Below the pieces are notes generated by a model. It saw only the letters and a program-made list of their open reading frames with translations. It had not been told where the DNA came from and did not search any database. Positions 25,441-36,956 of a DNA stretch of 64,000 nt are shown here, in pieces (within the stretch, counting starts at the first letter, position 1; each line of letters begins with the position of its first letter). Location: assembly GCF_030052815.1 (NCBI RefSeq), contig NC_079510.1, positions 51,550,725-51,614,724 on the forward strand, written 5' to 3'. Source of the DNA: Hevea brasiliensis. Taxonomy: Eukaryota > Streptophyta > Magnoliopsida > Malpighiales > Euphorbiaceae. Made by a program: the position numbers and the translations under genes.

Positions 25441-25584
25441 ATGATGAAGCAGCTCATGGCTTTTCTGGGTATGCCACCTCCACCTCCAACACCTCCTCCA
25501 GAACCACCCCTTCAGGAGTAGCCAACTCCATCCAGTCCTCTAGCAGCACCTTTGGACAAGGGCAAGACCATAGAAATAGATTAG
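25441..25584 (+). pseudogene. Proline-rich small ORF remnant in Athila 3' region
   Basis: From ATG 25441 the frame reads MMKQLMAFLGMPPPPPTPPPE, then a TAG at 25519-25521, then PTPSSPLAAPLDKGKTIEID to TAG 25582-25584. The frame is open upstream to about 25387. The composition (poly-Pro, then basic tail) looks like real coding sequence, possibly a remnant of a third element ORF. I cannot assign a function. Confidence 0.4.
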
Positions 25585-26180
25585 TTTTTATCTTGCTCTT
25601 GTTCAACTTCTAGAAGCTTTTCTTTTTAGATGTGCTGGAATAATTTTAGTCTGTCTTGAATTCTGTTTTCTTAAAATACAATTGGGTGGCTATTCCATTG
25701 GTTTTTCATTGCTTCTCTTTGCCTTTGCTGCTCCTTTATGCATACTTGTCAATACACTATATATATTTACATACCTCTGCAAATGTTTTCAAGTTTTTCC
25801 TTGATGTATCATTATGCAGCATCTATTCAATATACTGCACAGGCTATGAAACTACTTATGCAGCTGCTTTTCAACTTATATTTCTCCTTATGCAACTGTT
25901 CTGCATAACTTATGCAGTCCCTTATGCAACTCATGCTATACTACACAACTTATGCAGTCTCCTTATGCACCTGTTCTGCAAAGCATTTATTCTGCATAAC
26001 TTGTGCAGCTTTCTTATGCATCACCATCATCTTTTAAATTCACATTTTAGATGATAAAACACTGCTCTATACCAGGTAACTCTTTCTTTTTGCTTTTAAA
26101 TTTAACTATTCCTGGTTATTCCTCTTTGCTTTGAGTTTTCATGCTGCACTGCCTTAGACATTGAGGACAATGTCCAATTT

Positions 26181-26196
26181 TGAGTTTGGGGGTGTG
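26181..26196 (+). promoter_or_regulatory. Internal polypurine-tract-like motif 1
   Basis: TGAGTTTGGGGGTGTG preceded 10-18 bases upstream by GAGGACAA. This is the same layout as the tract that abuts the 3' LTR, but 1.57 kb further inside. Confidence 0.55.
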
Positions 26197-26255
26197 CATT
26201 TTGATTTTCGATGCATTTTTCATATTTTGAGTATAAGAACATCTCATCCCATTCC

Positions 26256-26259
<4 letters not shown>

Positions 26260-26293
<34 letters not shown>
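26260..26293. repeat. TA dinucleotide microsatellite
   Basis: About 17 TA units in the post-pol region of the Athila-like element. Confidence 0.95.
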
Positions 26294-26296
<3 letters not shown>

Positions 26297-27075
26297 AAAT
26301 ATTTTACATAACATCCATACATACATATACATAACACATTCACATACACATTATACATCACTTAGAAATTGTACACATTGCATACAAATATATTTCTTCC
26401 ATTTAGTTAATGAATTGCTCATTTTTAGGAATCATGCATCTATGAAATAAAATCTTTTGCCAAATCCCTTGAGTAATGAGAAGTTGCCTATGAGAGTGAT
26501 TTGACTTACCTTAAGTTGGATTTGTAGATTGAAAGTTTCCTAAGAGATGTAAAGTTTTGAAGTGTTTATCCCTTGTCTATATCTTCTTAGCCAAAGAGCC
26601 ACCCAATTAGTCCTTTAGAGATTTGAGTGTTTAGAGGAAGTTATTGGATAAAAGGTAGTCAAATGATGTCTCACCAATCCTAGAATAAATTTTCTAAATC
26701 TTTCAAGGCAAAATATTAGCTTGTAATTGAAAAGGGAGATGATTAGGCATTCTGTGATTGCAAACCTCTTATTTTAAACTTTTAACCTTCCCTTTATTAC
26801 AACTAACTCTTATAAACCCCTTTGAGCCTTTGTATTCCAAATTTTTCTTGAAACCTTTATTGCTACCTAGCCAATGAACCAAACACCCTAACCCTTTTCA
26901 TGAGAATAATTATTTATAATATTAGGTACACTTTATATTCAAAAAAAAAAGAGAAAAATATATAATAATGAAAGGCAGAAGAAATGCTTGTCATCTTGTA
27001 AAAGTGTTAGTATATGTGCTTTTCACTATTGTCATTCAAATTGAAAGAAATCCACCCAAAGTAATTAAAGGAAAT

Positions 27076-27090
27076 GAGTTTGGGGGTGGC
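27076..27090 (+). promoter_or_regulatory. Internal polypurine-tract-like motif 2
   Basis: GAGTTTGGGGGTGGC, a better G-tract than the terminal one, 670 bases before the 3' LTR. Confidence 0.5.
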
Positions 27091-27747
27091 ATTTTTAGGG
27101 ACAATCATCAAGAAAAAAATACAAGATACAAGTTTAAAGTATCAAAGTGTCCCTCCATTTTATGTATTTTGTAAAATATGCTAGCACTTGAAAAAATTCT
27201 CATTGTATATCTCTCTCCTCTTTATATATATATATACATAAAAGTGTGCCTTATGTTTTCAAGATTGAAAATATTCTCATGCTTTGAATCCCTTTTAACC
27301 TTTTCCTTCTTAACCTCATTTTGAACCCTATAACCCTATTACATTCCTAAAAAGACCTTTGATCTCTTGATAGTACTTGCTACATTAGTGGAGATAGGAG
27401 TAGGGAGTTTGCCTATGGGATTGGAAATTCATTCATTCACTCATTTTCCATCATTCTATATAGAGACACTTTGGCTGTTGATTGTTCTAAGATTCTTTTT
27501 TAGCATGACTTTCTCTTTTGATTGGTTGGTTTGGGAATTTTGGATGATAATTGACTTGATGGCTAAGCGGTGAAAGCTTGGATAAGCATTAGATTCTTTG
27601 CATCTTGAAGGATGGGTATATGGATTGTTGGTATGGCTAAAGGTATGTTAAGTTACTTTAATAGGTGATTTTTTATAGCTCTTTGGACAAGGCACCCCCT
27701 AAAATTGCATTATATTTTTAAATTTGCTTGAGGACAAGCAAAGATTT

Positions 27748-27762
27748 AAGTTTGTGGATATT
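27748..27762 (+). promoter_or_regulatory. Terminal polypurine tract of the Athila-like element
   Basis: AAGTTTGTGGATATT directly precedes the 3' LTR start TGATACATGC, with GAGGACAA about 12 bases upstream. The G run is eroded. Confidence 0.7.
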
Positions 27763-28451
27763 TGATACATGCATTTTGCATAGTCATTAAGGTTAGATTT
27801 CATGACCATTTCATTCACTTGTTAGTCACTTTTAACAAATTTTATTAGTTATTTAGATAGTTTTTCATAATTGTCAATTTTTGGATTAATTTATAATTTT
27901 ACTTTGTTTTGTAGAAAAAAATAGTGTTTTTGAGGAACTAAAAAGAAATTTTGCCAATGAGGAGTGAAATGTTGAAAAATGAAAGGTGGCCAAAATATGC
28001 ATAACCTGCTGCATAAGTTGTGCAGTTCTGCACAAGAAGAAGAAGCAAACTCCAAAACCTGCCGAAACTTGCATAATTACTCTGCATGACTTATGCAAGT
28101 TCAAGTCCTGCTTATGCAGCTTCACGAAAAACTACATAACTTATGCAGTCTCGCACTCTGCCTATGCAGCTTCACGCTGAGAACCTAAAACCTGCCGAAA
28201 ACTGCATAAGGGCTTGCATAACTTATGCAGTCCACTTATGTAGTTTCATAGAAGTCTTCAAAGCTGAAGAAACTGCACAACCAACCTGCATAGCTTATGC
28301 AATATCACGGGAAACACCTGGAATCACCAATTTTGCATGGAATCTGCATAAGAAACTTGCACAACCTGTGCAACTCTTCATAATGAGCTGGCAGAAGATT
28401 TTCCTCACGTGAACTTCACCTCAAATACACCATTTTAGGACTATTTGTTAG

Positions 28452-28522
<71 letters not shown>

Positions 28523-29553
28523 TTTATTCTTTATCCCATTTCAGAAAAAAAAAAAAGAGGGGGAGGGGGGGGGAAGAAAAGAGCAGCAGTAGAGGAGAGT
28601 CAGAAAAATAGAGAGTGAAACGTCACTTTTCCTTTTCTGCACCAGATTTGGATTTTTCTTCCTTTCTTCTCTATTTTTTACCTTTCTTGTATTGTGTTTC
28701 TTAGTTCTTAGCATAGACTCAAGTTTTATTTCCATATTAACTCAGAATTTCTTGTAAATATTATGGATAGTGAGTAGTTTTCATTAGATTTTGGAGTTGG
28801 GATGTAATATTTGAGATATTTTATGGATTTTGATTGGGTAATCCATATTTTGTGGTTTTAATGAAGTTTTATCCATTTCTTGTGTGCTCAATGATATGCT
28901 TAGTGTAGGATCCCATTAAGTATTGTTCTTAATCCAATGTTGAAGCACCGAAATGAGAAAACCTTATGATAGATAATCAAGAAATTGGATTTAATTAACT
29001 TAGATTTAAAAATAGACCAAGGATTAAGAGGATTTACAGATTAATTAAGGAACTTAATGGGTCTTGATTAATTTTTACTCCACGAAGTAGGATTAGATTG
29101 ATTAATGCACTCTTTGTCTCACTCGAAAGAATATTCAAAGGATTTAAGGATTAATCTCCTTAAAACCCGTAAATTCCATAAAATTGGATAACCAATTTAA
29201 AAATCCCAAAATAGCTTGAATATAAATTCTCAAACTCCAAAATCACCCTTTTATCATTGTTAATTTTCAATTGAATTTAATTGCTTGCCATTTTAAATCT
29301 TGCCATATTTTAATTTACTTATTTTAATTTGCCGCAAATTTAGTTGAATCTTTACATTGTTGATTAGATTATTAATTTTACATATATAGATTTCACATTT
29401 CAATATCTATTAATATATTGCTCTAATTTCAAAAATAGTTCAAATTAGTCAATTTTTATATAAAAAATTCAATCATTAATACAATTCCTCATGAAAACGA
29501 TATCTTTTCTATATTACTTATATAACCTGTACACTTACAGTTAGGCCACATCA
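27763..29553 (+). repeat. 3' LTR of the Athila-like element
   Basis: Begins TGATACATGC, ends GCCACATCA, followed by ATCAA (29554-29558). It is longer than the 5' copy mainly because of a 66-bp TA run at 28454-28519. Confidence 0.93.
28454..28519. repeat. TA microsatellite, 33 units
   Basis: Uninterrupted alternating AT in the 3' LTR; the 5' LTR has only a short TATATATATG at the same place (near 5477), so it expanded after insertion. Confidence 0.95.
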
Positions 29554-29558
29554 ATCAA
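29554..29558. repeat. Target-site duplication, right (ATCAA)
   Basis: Identical to 4746-4750. Confidence 0.9.
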
Positions 29559-32500
29559 CTACTTATCTTCCGTGGCCTTTCATGACATGCAAATACTAAC
29601 TTTTGGTTGCTAAGTCAAATGCAGGAGTGTTCCTTACGCGCACTATAAAGATTTGAATTCATCATTAATTTAAGAACAATTGGACCCCATTTCTCCTGCA
29701 ACATTTGATGGATTGGAGTAGCTCGTGCAAGAATCCCATTTCATTGGCTGGCCTAACAGCCCTAATCCTCACTACCCGACACAGAGCCTCCAGCATAAAT
29801 GTTCATGATTCTTCCTTGGTACAACAAGCCCATCTTCTCCTTCATATTGTTTTTCAGTTTTTAACACATAAAACAGCAATATAATATTTATATATCAATT
29901 CTTTATGATCCACCCAAGTACAATCATTACCAAAAACTTTGATTTAGTGGATCTTTAATTAGTAGAATAAAGAATACCCATCCAGTGGGTACTTATAAAA
30001 ATATTTTTATATATATTCTGATTATATAGTCTGATCAGTCACGAAATATATAGAATTAATATCCATCTGGAAACCATGAGATCACATGCATAACATTTGA
30101 GGTTGTTTTCTTGTTTTGTTGTCTTTAAGGGTGGGATGGTTGTGTAGTAGGAGGAAGGCAGCTAGCCAGTGGTGGTTGGGTTGTGGCTTGAGCGCTAGTC
30201 ACAGGGAGATTCTGATTCTGGCAAAATAATAATAATAATAAGAAAAGCCCTTCAATTGCATGACGTATATAAACCAGCTTCTGATTTTGGGAGTTTTCTG
30301 GGCTGTCATGTTTTGGGTATGTAAGGACACAGGCGGTGGGTCATGCAAAGATTAGGGAAGGATGTGTGTTATGCTATTTCTAAATTCCACTTTTATTGCC
30401 CTCCATAGTTTTTTTATTAAAATATCATAGGCTCCAATAATATTGGATGGTTTTTTCTCTGTGAAGGATATAATAGAGCCGCCAATTCATTCTGCAATCT
30501 GCATTATAGATCCAAATTAGGGCAAAGCTCCATTGCATGTCACATGGTGCTTGCTTATTCCACTGTTTTACCCTTTTTCTGTCACTTGAAAATGGAATCA
30601 CCTCATTTACATTTACAACCTTTAGAAGATTAGAACAAAAAAAAAAAAAAAAAAGAAACTTGAAACTATTTAATCCTTTTTTATTATTAATACTTTAAAA
30701 AGTACATATTAAAGGAGATAAGCAAGTTTTTATGTAAATGAACATAGGATACTGATGGTTCTCTCAGAAAAAACATAGGATACCGATGAGAAGGGTAGGG
30801 CCAATTGAGTTGGGTCACGGTCCACAACTGACGCGCCCAACAAGTAAAATGGGCCCAACACAAGTCTTGTCACTGCAAGAATCTAGGACCCACTCCATAG
30901 TGTATGTATGGAAAAGAGTAGGGTCCTCAATAATAGTAGCCAACAAGGGCAGTGTAAGGTACCCACAAGATACAGGGTACCCAGCACCCACTGGTTGTGT
31001 GTCAAATTTGGAGCAACATTAACAAAGCCTTGGTTGCCGCTTGCCAACTGCCATGGGCTTGGGCTTTTCCACTTTGACTGTGAAATCTATGATGGTGAAT
31101 GGAGATAAGTCTTTTTTTTTAAAGAAAAGACGACTCCTTGTAGGACCCACTGACTATACATGGACCCCACCATTTCCCACTATCAACCGTCCAATGTGCC
31201 CATCATCTCTCATCTCAGAGGCCAACGCCAGCCCCAGCTTTTCAAAACCCCACACCCACATCCCTCAAGTGGGTCATTATTTTATTTTAGGTAAACCCTA
31301 AACACCATGAACAGATTGTATCCTAACCCATCAATTATGCAAAATTTATGGTCACTGTCATCATTATCATTATTTTAATTTCATATATTTTAACAGGTTA
31401 CGGATTGCTAACGTGGCAAGATTGACGTGCATTGACGGGACCAATTTGTATTGTCGCGTACACGTGTTGGGCTATGAAAGGACATGTAGATGAAGAGAGC
31501 TTTTGAGGGTACCCACGTGGAGGATGGGGCCCCTATTGGATGCATTTGACATTGTCAAACAAAGATAAGTTTTCTTGCTGGGTCCATTAGAGGAAGGAGA
31601 ATGAAATCTGACGTGGACTTAATATAATGCTCTTGACTTGCCTGGATTATTCACCAAAAGGAAATAATCTCTCATCTAATCATGTGTTTTATGCCTCAAC
31701 TTTTTACCAACATTACAATACTACTCTTTGGTTAAAAAAAAAAAAATTACAATAGTAGCTAATTGTTGAAATATTATTTGATATTATTTGTATTTTTTTC
31801 AAGAGATAGCCTACAAGATATACCTAATAATCATCTTAATTACAATATTACAACGAAAATTGGTAACATACAATTAAATAATATGTAAATACAATCAATT
31901 CAATATTGGTGAAATTTGAATTTGAAATATTAATCGAATAATGTCTCTCTATTTATTTTTATTTGTCATTTTTAATAAGTTAATTTGTCCAAAATTATCC
32001 ATCATCTTGAAGAGATTAAGAAATATTAATTTTTTTTCCATTTTTAATATTTTCTTTAATAAATATGATAATTATTTTTATAAATTTTTAAAATTTATTT
32101 TATCACCTGCTTTATAATTAGGCGAAATACAAGTAAATTTAGTTAAATTAAAAAATATTTTTTTATATGATTTAAATTATTTAATTACTACATTAATTAT
32201 TATGAAAAAATTTTAAATGAAAGATAAAAACGTATGGGGAGAGGTGTATAAAATATTGAAGTGGATTGATTTTATTGATGAATTTTTCAATGAAATATAA
32301 TAAACCCATTTTCCATTTCATTGGTCTATTATGATATACTATTTCATATAGCATTATCAGTTGATTATCTCAAGAATCTCTAATTACATCAGGAGGCAAG
32401 TACATTGGTGTTTGTATGCAAGTGATCAAAGAAAATCAATTCATTATTCACAAGGAAGGTTTAAAAACACAATGTCTAAAATTAGTAAATTACCCATGAC

Positions 32501-32820
32501 AAATAATAGCCCAATCGTCCAAAATGGGCAAGTCACTTTCTTCCAAGCTCACTCCTCTCCTCCTGACACTGCTCCTCTCGACAAATAGGCACACTCATCC
32601 TTAACCGATTGGTAAGTGGTGAACACGCGCATCCATGAGCACGTGAAGGCCATCTAATGCGTGCTCTAGTCTTTCGTTTTCTTTAAACAGTTTGGTGCCC
32701 ATCTTGGCTTCACTATTCATAAAAACCATTATTTGATAGAAGAGGAAATGCAGACAAAATGAGCCCCAAATTCACATGAAATGAAACTGAGCCTTTTCTC
32801 TTCTCCTTCAGTGAAGTGGC
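29559..32820. other. Intergenic sequence upstream of the S40 gene
   Basis: No gene supported. Short open frames at 30786-31301 overlap each other and show no domain. A cluster of ACGTG cores at 31411-31615 is listed separately. The stretch 31730-32350 is AT-rich. The right end is the distal promoter of the S40 gene. Confidence 0.6.
31411..31615. promoter_or_regulatory. Cluster of ACGTG (G-box/ABRE-like) elements
   Basis: Five ACGTG cores in about 205 bases: AACGTGG at 31410, TGACGTG at 31423, CACGTG at 31461-31466, CCACGTGG at 31513-31520 and TGACGTGG at 31609. Such elements bind bZIP/bHLH factors. They lie about 1.4 kb upstream of the S40 start. Confidence 0.45.
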
Positions 32821-32825
32821 CAATG

Positions 32826-32836
32826 CTATATATACA
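32826..32836 (+). promoter_or_regulatory. TATA box of the S40 gene
   Basis: CTATATATACA lies about 140 bases before the S40 ATG, which allows a leader of roughly 100 bases. An ACGTG core is at 32641-32645. Confidence 0.65.
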
Positions 32837-32969
32837 TGTCTTCTCCTTCAAAGCCACCCTATGTTAGAGCCAACCTAATGGACTCATAACTATATCTTCT
32901 TCTCATTCATTTTCTTTTTGCCAAAAATTTCAAGTGGGTTTTGAGTTATCAGATCAATTTGGCCGCTTT

Positions 32970-33623
32970 ATGGCCAAAGGAAGGAGGCTAACGACGAGTC
33001 GTAGTGAAAGGCTGTTGGGAAGCTTTGCTTACAGTAATGGCCAAGAAACCAACGTCAACGACTTGTCGGAGCTAGGCGAGGAAGATGTGTGGTCGATGGT
33101 TGATGATGAGGCGCACCGGAATGACCAGATTAACAATAATTCTCAGGAAGACTGGATTTCACGCGCCGATGTTGAGAGTAATGGGAATATGTCTATAAGG
33201 AGCCGCCGCCGAATCCCCCGAGACCGAGGTGACCACCACGTGGGAGGGTTATCTTTGGCCTTCGAAGATTCTTCGGGCAAGACGGCTTCGTCGAGAATCG
33301 TGCACCAGTTCCGTGGACATGACAGCGTGGCACCAGAAGCATCATCTCCTCGTCACATGGCCACGTCAGCTCCTGTGAACGTGCCGGACTGGAGCCAGAT
33401 CCTCAGGGTCGACTCGGTTGAGTCATTGCATGACTCGGATGAGGGCTACGATGACCGTGATTCGGAGATGGTCCCCCCACACGAGTACCTGGCGCGTGAG
33501 TACGCTCACAGTAGGAAAATGGGTGGCGCCTCTGTCTTCGAGGGAGTTGGAAGGACTCTGAAGGGCCGTGACATGAGGCGCGTGCGCGATGCAGTGTGGA
33601 GCCAAACAGGGTTTGATGGTTAA
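32970..33623 (+). CDS. Senescence regulator S40 family protein (DUF584)
   Basis: A single-exon, 217-residue protein. S40 proteins are small plant nuclear regulators whose genes respond to senescence, darkness, ABA or pathogens; the molecular mechanism is poorly known. The family signatures are all present: an N-terminal MAKGRRLTTSRSERLLGSF, the acidic EEDVWSMVDD near residue 45, the VPDWSQILR block near residue 140, PPHEYLAREYA near residue 170, and the C-terminal GVGRTLKGRDMRRVRDAVW with a terminal QTGFDG. The ATG at 32970 gives the family's usual start; a frame open further upstream has only a GTG. Stop TAA 33621-33623, with AATAAA at 33909. GC content is far above its surroundings, as expected for a real exon. 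No sign of damage. Confidence 0.93.
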   Translation: MAKGRRLTTSRSERLLGSFAYSNGQETNVNDLSELGEEDVWSMVDDEAHRNDQINNNSQEDWISRADVESNGNMSIRSRRRIPRDRGDHHVGGLSLAFEDSSGKTASSRIVHQFRGHDSVAPEASSPRHMATSAPVNVPDWSQILRVDSVESLHDSDEGYDDRDSEMVPPHEYLAREYAHSRKMGGASVFEGVGRTLKGRDMRRVRDAVWSQTGFDG

Positions 33624-35460
33624 AAACCAAAGACAAGGCCTATCAGTGTTGTTCTCGAGAGATTGCTTATAAATTTTTTCCTTGGGCAATGATTCGGCCG
33701 ATTTGACTCGGGTTAACTGAGTCAACTCTGTAACGAGTGAGCTCAAGCATAACTCTGCTTGACGAGGAGCCTGCTCCATCTTCTGTCGAGGATTGGAATT
33801 TGGAATTCATGCACTTGTTTGTTAGTACTATTTTTCTGCTGATTAATTCAGTCCCCATATTCTTACCCATACATTCACTCTTTGAAATCAAATAACTTAA
33901 TAATACCAATAAATTTTAATTAGAGACATTCAAATCATTTTTATATCTGTGAGGTCTTGAGTTGGATTTTAAAAATATTAGAGAAAGATTTTATAAATAT
34001 TTAATAGCAATTAAATTATGTTATTAATGTTGCAATCACCCATCTTCTTAATCACTATTAGACGTTAAATGAAAGGAAATATCATGATGTTAGTGTGGGC
34101 TAAACAAGATAAAGAAGAAGAAAGGTTTAAAAGAAGATGAGAAATGGGGTTAGACTTGGAAAGAGACATAAATGGAATAAAGAAATTAAGTAGCTAGAGG
34201 GATCCATCACCTTGGAGAGAACGAGAAAAACAACCAGGCTTTTTTAATGGAAGATGATAGATGGAGATATTGAGAGAGTGAGGCCACAATTGCTGAGAAG
34301 CTCAAGAAAGACAGAGGCTGTAGAATTACAACGCCATCCACCTTAGTGAAGTCAGGAACAAATATTAGACATTGTCTATACCCTGTGACTCACCTTTTTC
34401 CAGAAAAGGACTCCACTATTGGTTTTTGCTGGGATGGTATAGAGCCATTTGATTTTCTTTTTCTAATTTTTATTTATTTAGTAAAAACTTAATATAATAT
34501 AATATATCCCATAATTGAATTATTCAACGAGGAAAAAAAAAAAAGAGAAAATTATTACTGGTGAATCTTGATATGCAGAGTAGCAGATTGTGGGATATTT
34601 AGAGGGTCCACAGTGGATCGTTGATGATGAAAATCTAAATATAATATGAGATTCCCATTTTCTTTTTGTGATTCATGCAATTGACATGACTTCGACACAA
34701 GAGAAGAGATTGACAAACCGAAACTCACCATCGCTTCATGTATACTAATGGGAGTTTTCATTTCAATTCCTCAAACCCATCGTTTAACTTTAGAATATTT
34801 CCCCCCTTTTTTTATTTATATTTATATTTTTCTTTTAATAACTGCTTTGTGCCTTCGAATATTCCTAGTAATCCTAAAAAGATTTTTTCCTTTTTGGTTA
34901 GGAGAAGTATTAATATGTAATTGGTAATCAAATGATCACACTACAGTTTAGTCTTTCTCTTATAAAAATGTAAAGAATCCCCATTTCAATTTAAAACTCG
35001 TTTATTTCATAAAAAATAATTTATATATGAAAATATTTTTATATATTTTTATAAAAATATTTTTTATTATTTAGATATAATATTAAATTAATGATATGTA
35101 TTTATTATATATATATATATATATAAATAAATGTATTTACATTTTAATAAGACTATTAAAATTTAAAAAACGAAAAATGACTTTCTCTTTTAAAAAAATA
35201 AGTCATTTTCTTTAAAAATGACTTAATTTTTTCTTTTGAGGAGGAAAATATTTTTTATTTCCCAATTTTCCTGAATGCTCCAAATGTCAAAAACACAAAA
35301 AAAGTTTTTCAAAAAAATATTTTCCGTAAAACGAATAGAGCCTAAATCAATTATCTATTAAATATAAATTAGCATGTTAATATAATGATATTTATAATGA
35401 ATAGAATATTCTCATAAAATACACTAGTATATAAAATAAAAGGGTATTATTTAAAATAAT
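33624..35460. other. Intergenic, with possible MITE remnant
   Basis: The S40 3' UTR is followed by non-coding DNA. Around 34995-35345 there is a stretch bounded by CTCGTTTATTTCATAAAAAATA on the left and, inverted, by CTCTATTCGTTTTACGGAAAAT on the right. It has internal AAATGACTT/AAGTCATTT inverted motifs, reminiscent of a decayed hAT-type MITE. Nothing else is supportable. Confidence 0.4.
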
Positions 35461-36956
35461 TTGGACATCTTTAATTTAGAGAATTAAATGTTTTTATATG
35501 AAAATGTAATAAATTAATTATAAAAATAGTGAAAAAAGAAATTAAAAATCTAAAATGACATAAAAGATATAATATTAAAATTAAAAGTTTATAATTTTTA
35601 AATATTAATGAAGAATTGATCTGAAATAAAATAAAGAAAATATTTATATAATTCATCCCAATTTATATAAAATTAAAACTTAATTACTGATGAGGTAGAT
35701 TTAATAATAATATTAAAAAAAAGCAAAGAATCATTATAAGAAAATTATATTTTCTCGGAAGTGAAATAGGCCCAAAGGAAGCCCAATTTAAAGCAAGGTT
35801 GGATTGGGTGGTTCATCCAATCCCAACACATTATTTATTTTAGTTTATTTATTACACTTTATTTCTTGCGTATTTTTTCTTACTATAAAGTATGGTCCTT
35901 TTATAGACAAATTCTTAAAATAATAATTTGTCTACTAATAAATTTTAGCTCAATAATACTGAAATTATCTCTAGTGCTGTGAGTTTTAAGTTCAAATATC
36001 AATCGAAGCTGAAAGTTAAATAAAAAAAAAGCATTCTTTAATTTTTTTCTTGAGAAGGAAAAAAGAAAAGGGAAAAAAGAGTTGTTCTTGCCACCTCTTA
36101 TTTCAAGAAATTCAAATTTTGAAAAAAAAAATATACATATATATATTTTTATAAAAAAGAAAAATATTTCATTAATTAAAAGAAGAATACATAAATAAAG
36201 TATAAATCACATTATTACATTTTTGTATAAATGAAATTAACCATTTATATAAAAAAAATTTAAAGATTTGATAGTATTGATAGAGCATGTTGGCTTGCGA
36301 TAAATGTGCTGTATGCTCTACTCTTGGACTCCATGATTTTTTAATAAGTTCTATCAAATAATCTTCAAATATAATATCTTGCTAAAAAAAAAAATCTACA
36401 TCTTATAAAGCATTCTTATTAAAAAAAATCACTTATATATACTGATAAAAACTCTTTAATAAAGAGGAATGCTCTGTTACAGGATAGAAACACAACGCAT
36501 ACACTTAGAGCTATTAATGAGGATAAATCCGAGTATTCATTCACTTAAAATCTATTAACAATTATAGATCTGAGGAGAGATACTCAAAATCTATTTCAAA
36601 CAGATACAATGTGAGAATTATTAAAAAAAATAAAAAAAAAAGTAGTAAAAAATAAAGATAAAGGGGTTGTAATCGGTGAAAACACTCACCGATGCCACCT
36701 AAAAGAAAAATCAAAAGGATAAAAGGAGAGAGGAGGAGAGAAGAAAGAGAGAAAAAAAAAAAAAAAAGATGAAAGATGTTTCTTTTCACTTTGGATAAAC
36801 ATATTCCTAGTTAGTAATACAAACTATTATTATAAGAAATTCAAATTTTGGATAAACATGTTCCTAATCACTAATACAAACTATTATTAAAGAAATTCAA
36901 ATTTTGGATAAATATATTCCTTATTATTAATACAAACTATTTATTGGACTTGATTA

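Larger units (their letters stand above)
24406..27762 (+). other. Post-pol region of the Athila-like element
   Basis: This 3.3-kb stretch between integrase and the 3' LTR sits where Athila elements may carry an env-like or extra ORF. No env-like protein with a clear membrane segment is readable. It holds a short coding-like piece near 24490-24530 (DYKLALLGGTP), a proline-rich frame at 25441-25584, clusters of TTATGCAG palindromes (25260-26020), a TA microsatellite and three polypurine-like tracts. Confidence 0.75.
4751..29553 (+). mobile_element. Athila-like Ty3/gypsy retrotransposon with nested insertions
   Basis: A plus-strand LTR retrotransposon bounded by two LTRs of about 1.75-1.8 kb that start TGATACATGC, and by ATCAA duplications. 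Order inside: tRNA-Asp-type primer site, gag (split), retropepsin, RT, RNase H, integrase, then a 3.3-kb downstream region and a polypurine tract. The pol order PR-RT-RH-INT, the long LTRs and the long post-pol region fit the Athila lineage. Removing the nested copia element (7268-17900) and solo LTR (19233-20857) rejoins gag and pol across perfect 5-bp duplications. LTR starts differ by about 8 positions in 150 bases, so this is an older insertion than its copia guest. Every coding part has stops or frameshifts, so it is non-autonomous. Confidence 0.93.

Noticed and set aside
26116..26450. Frames encoding Ile-Tyr repeats
   Set aside because: They are translations of a TA microsatellite in the Athila post-pol region.
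30786..31301. Overlapping plus-strand frames in the S40 upstream region
   Set aside because: Short, mutually overlapping, with no domain; the region looks like promoter DNA.
32934..32969. Upstream extension of the S40 frame
   Set aside because: It begins with GTG, not ATG; the ATG at 32970 gives the normal family N-terminus.
33403..33909. Minus-strand open frames opposite the S40 gene
   Set aside because: They are shadows of the GC-rich S40 exon and its 3' UTR with no domain or start context.
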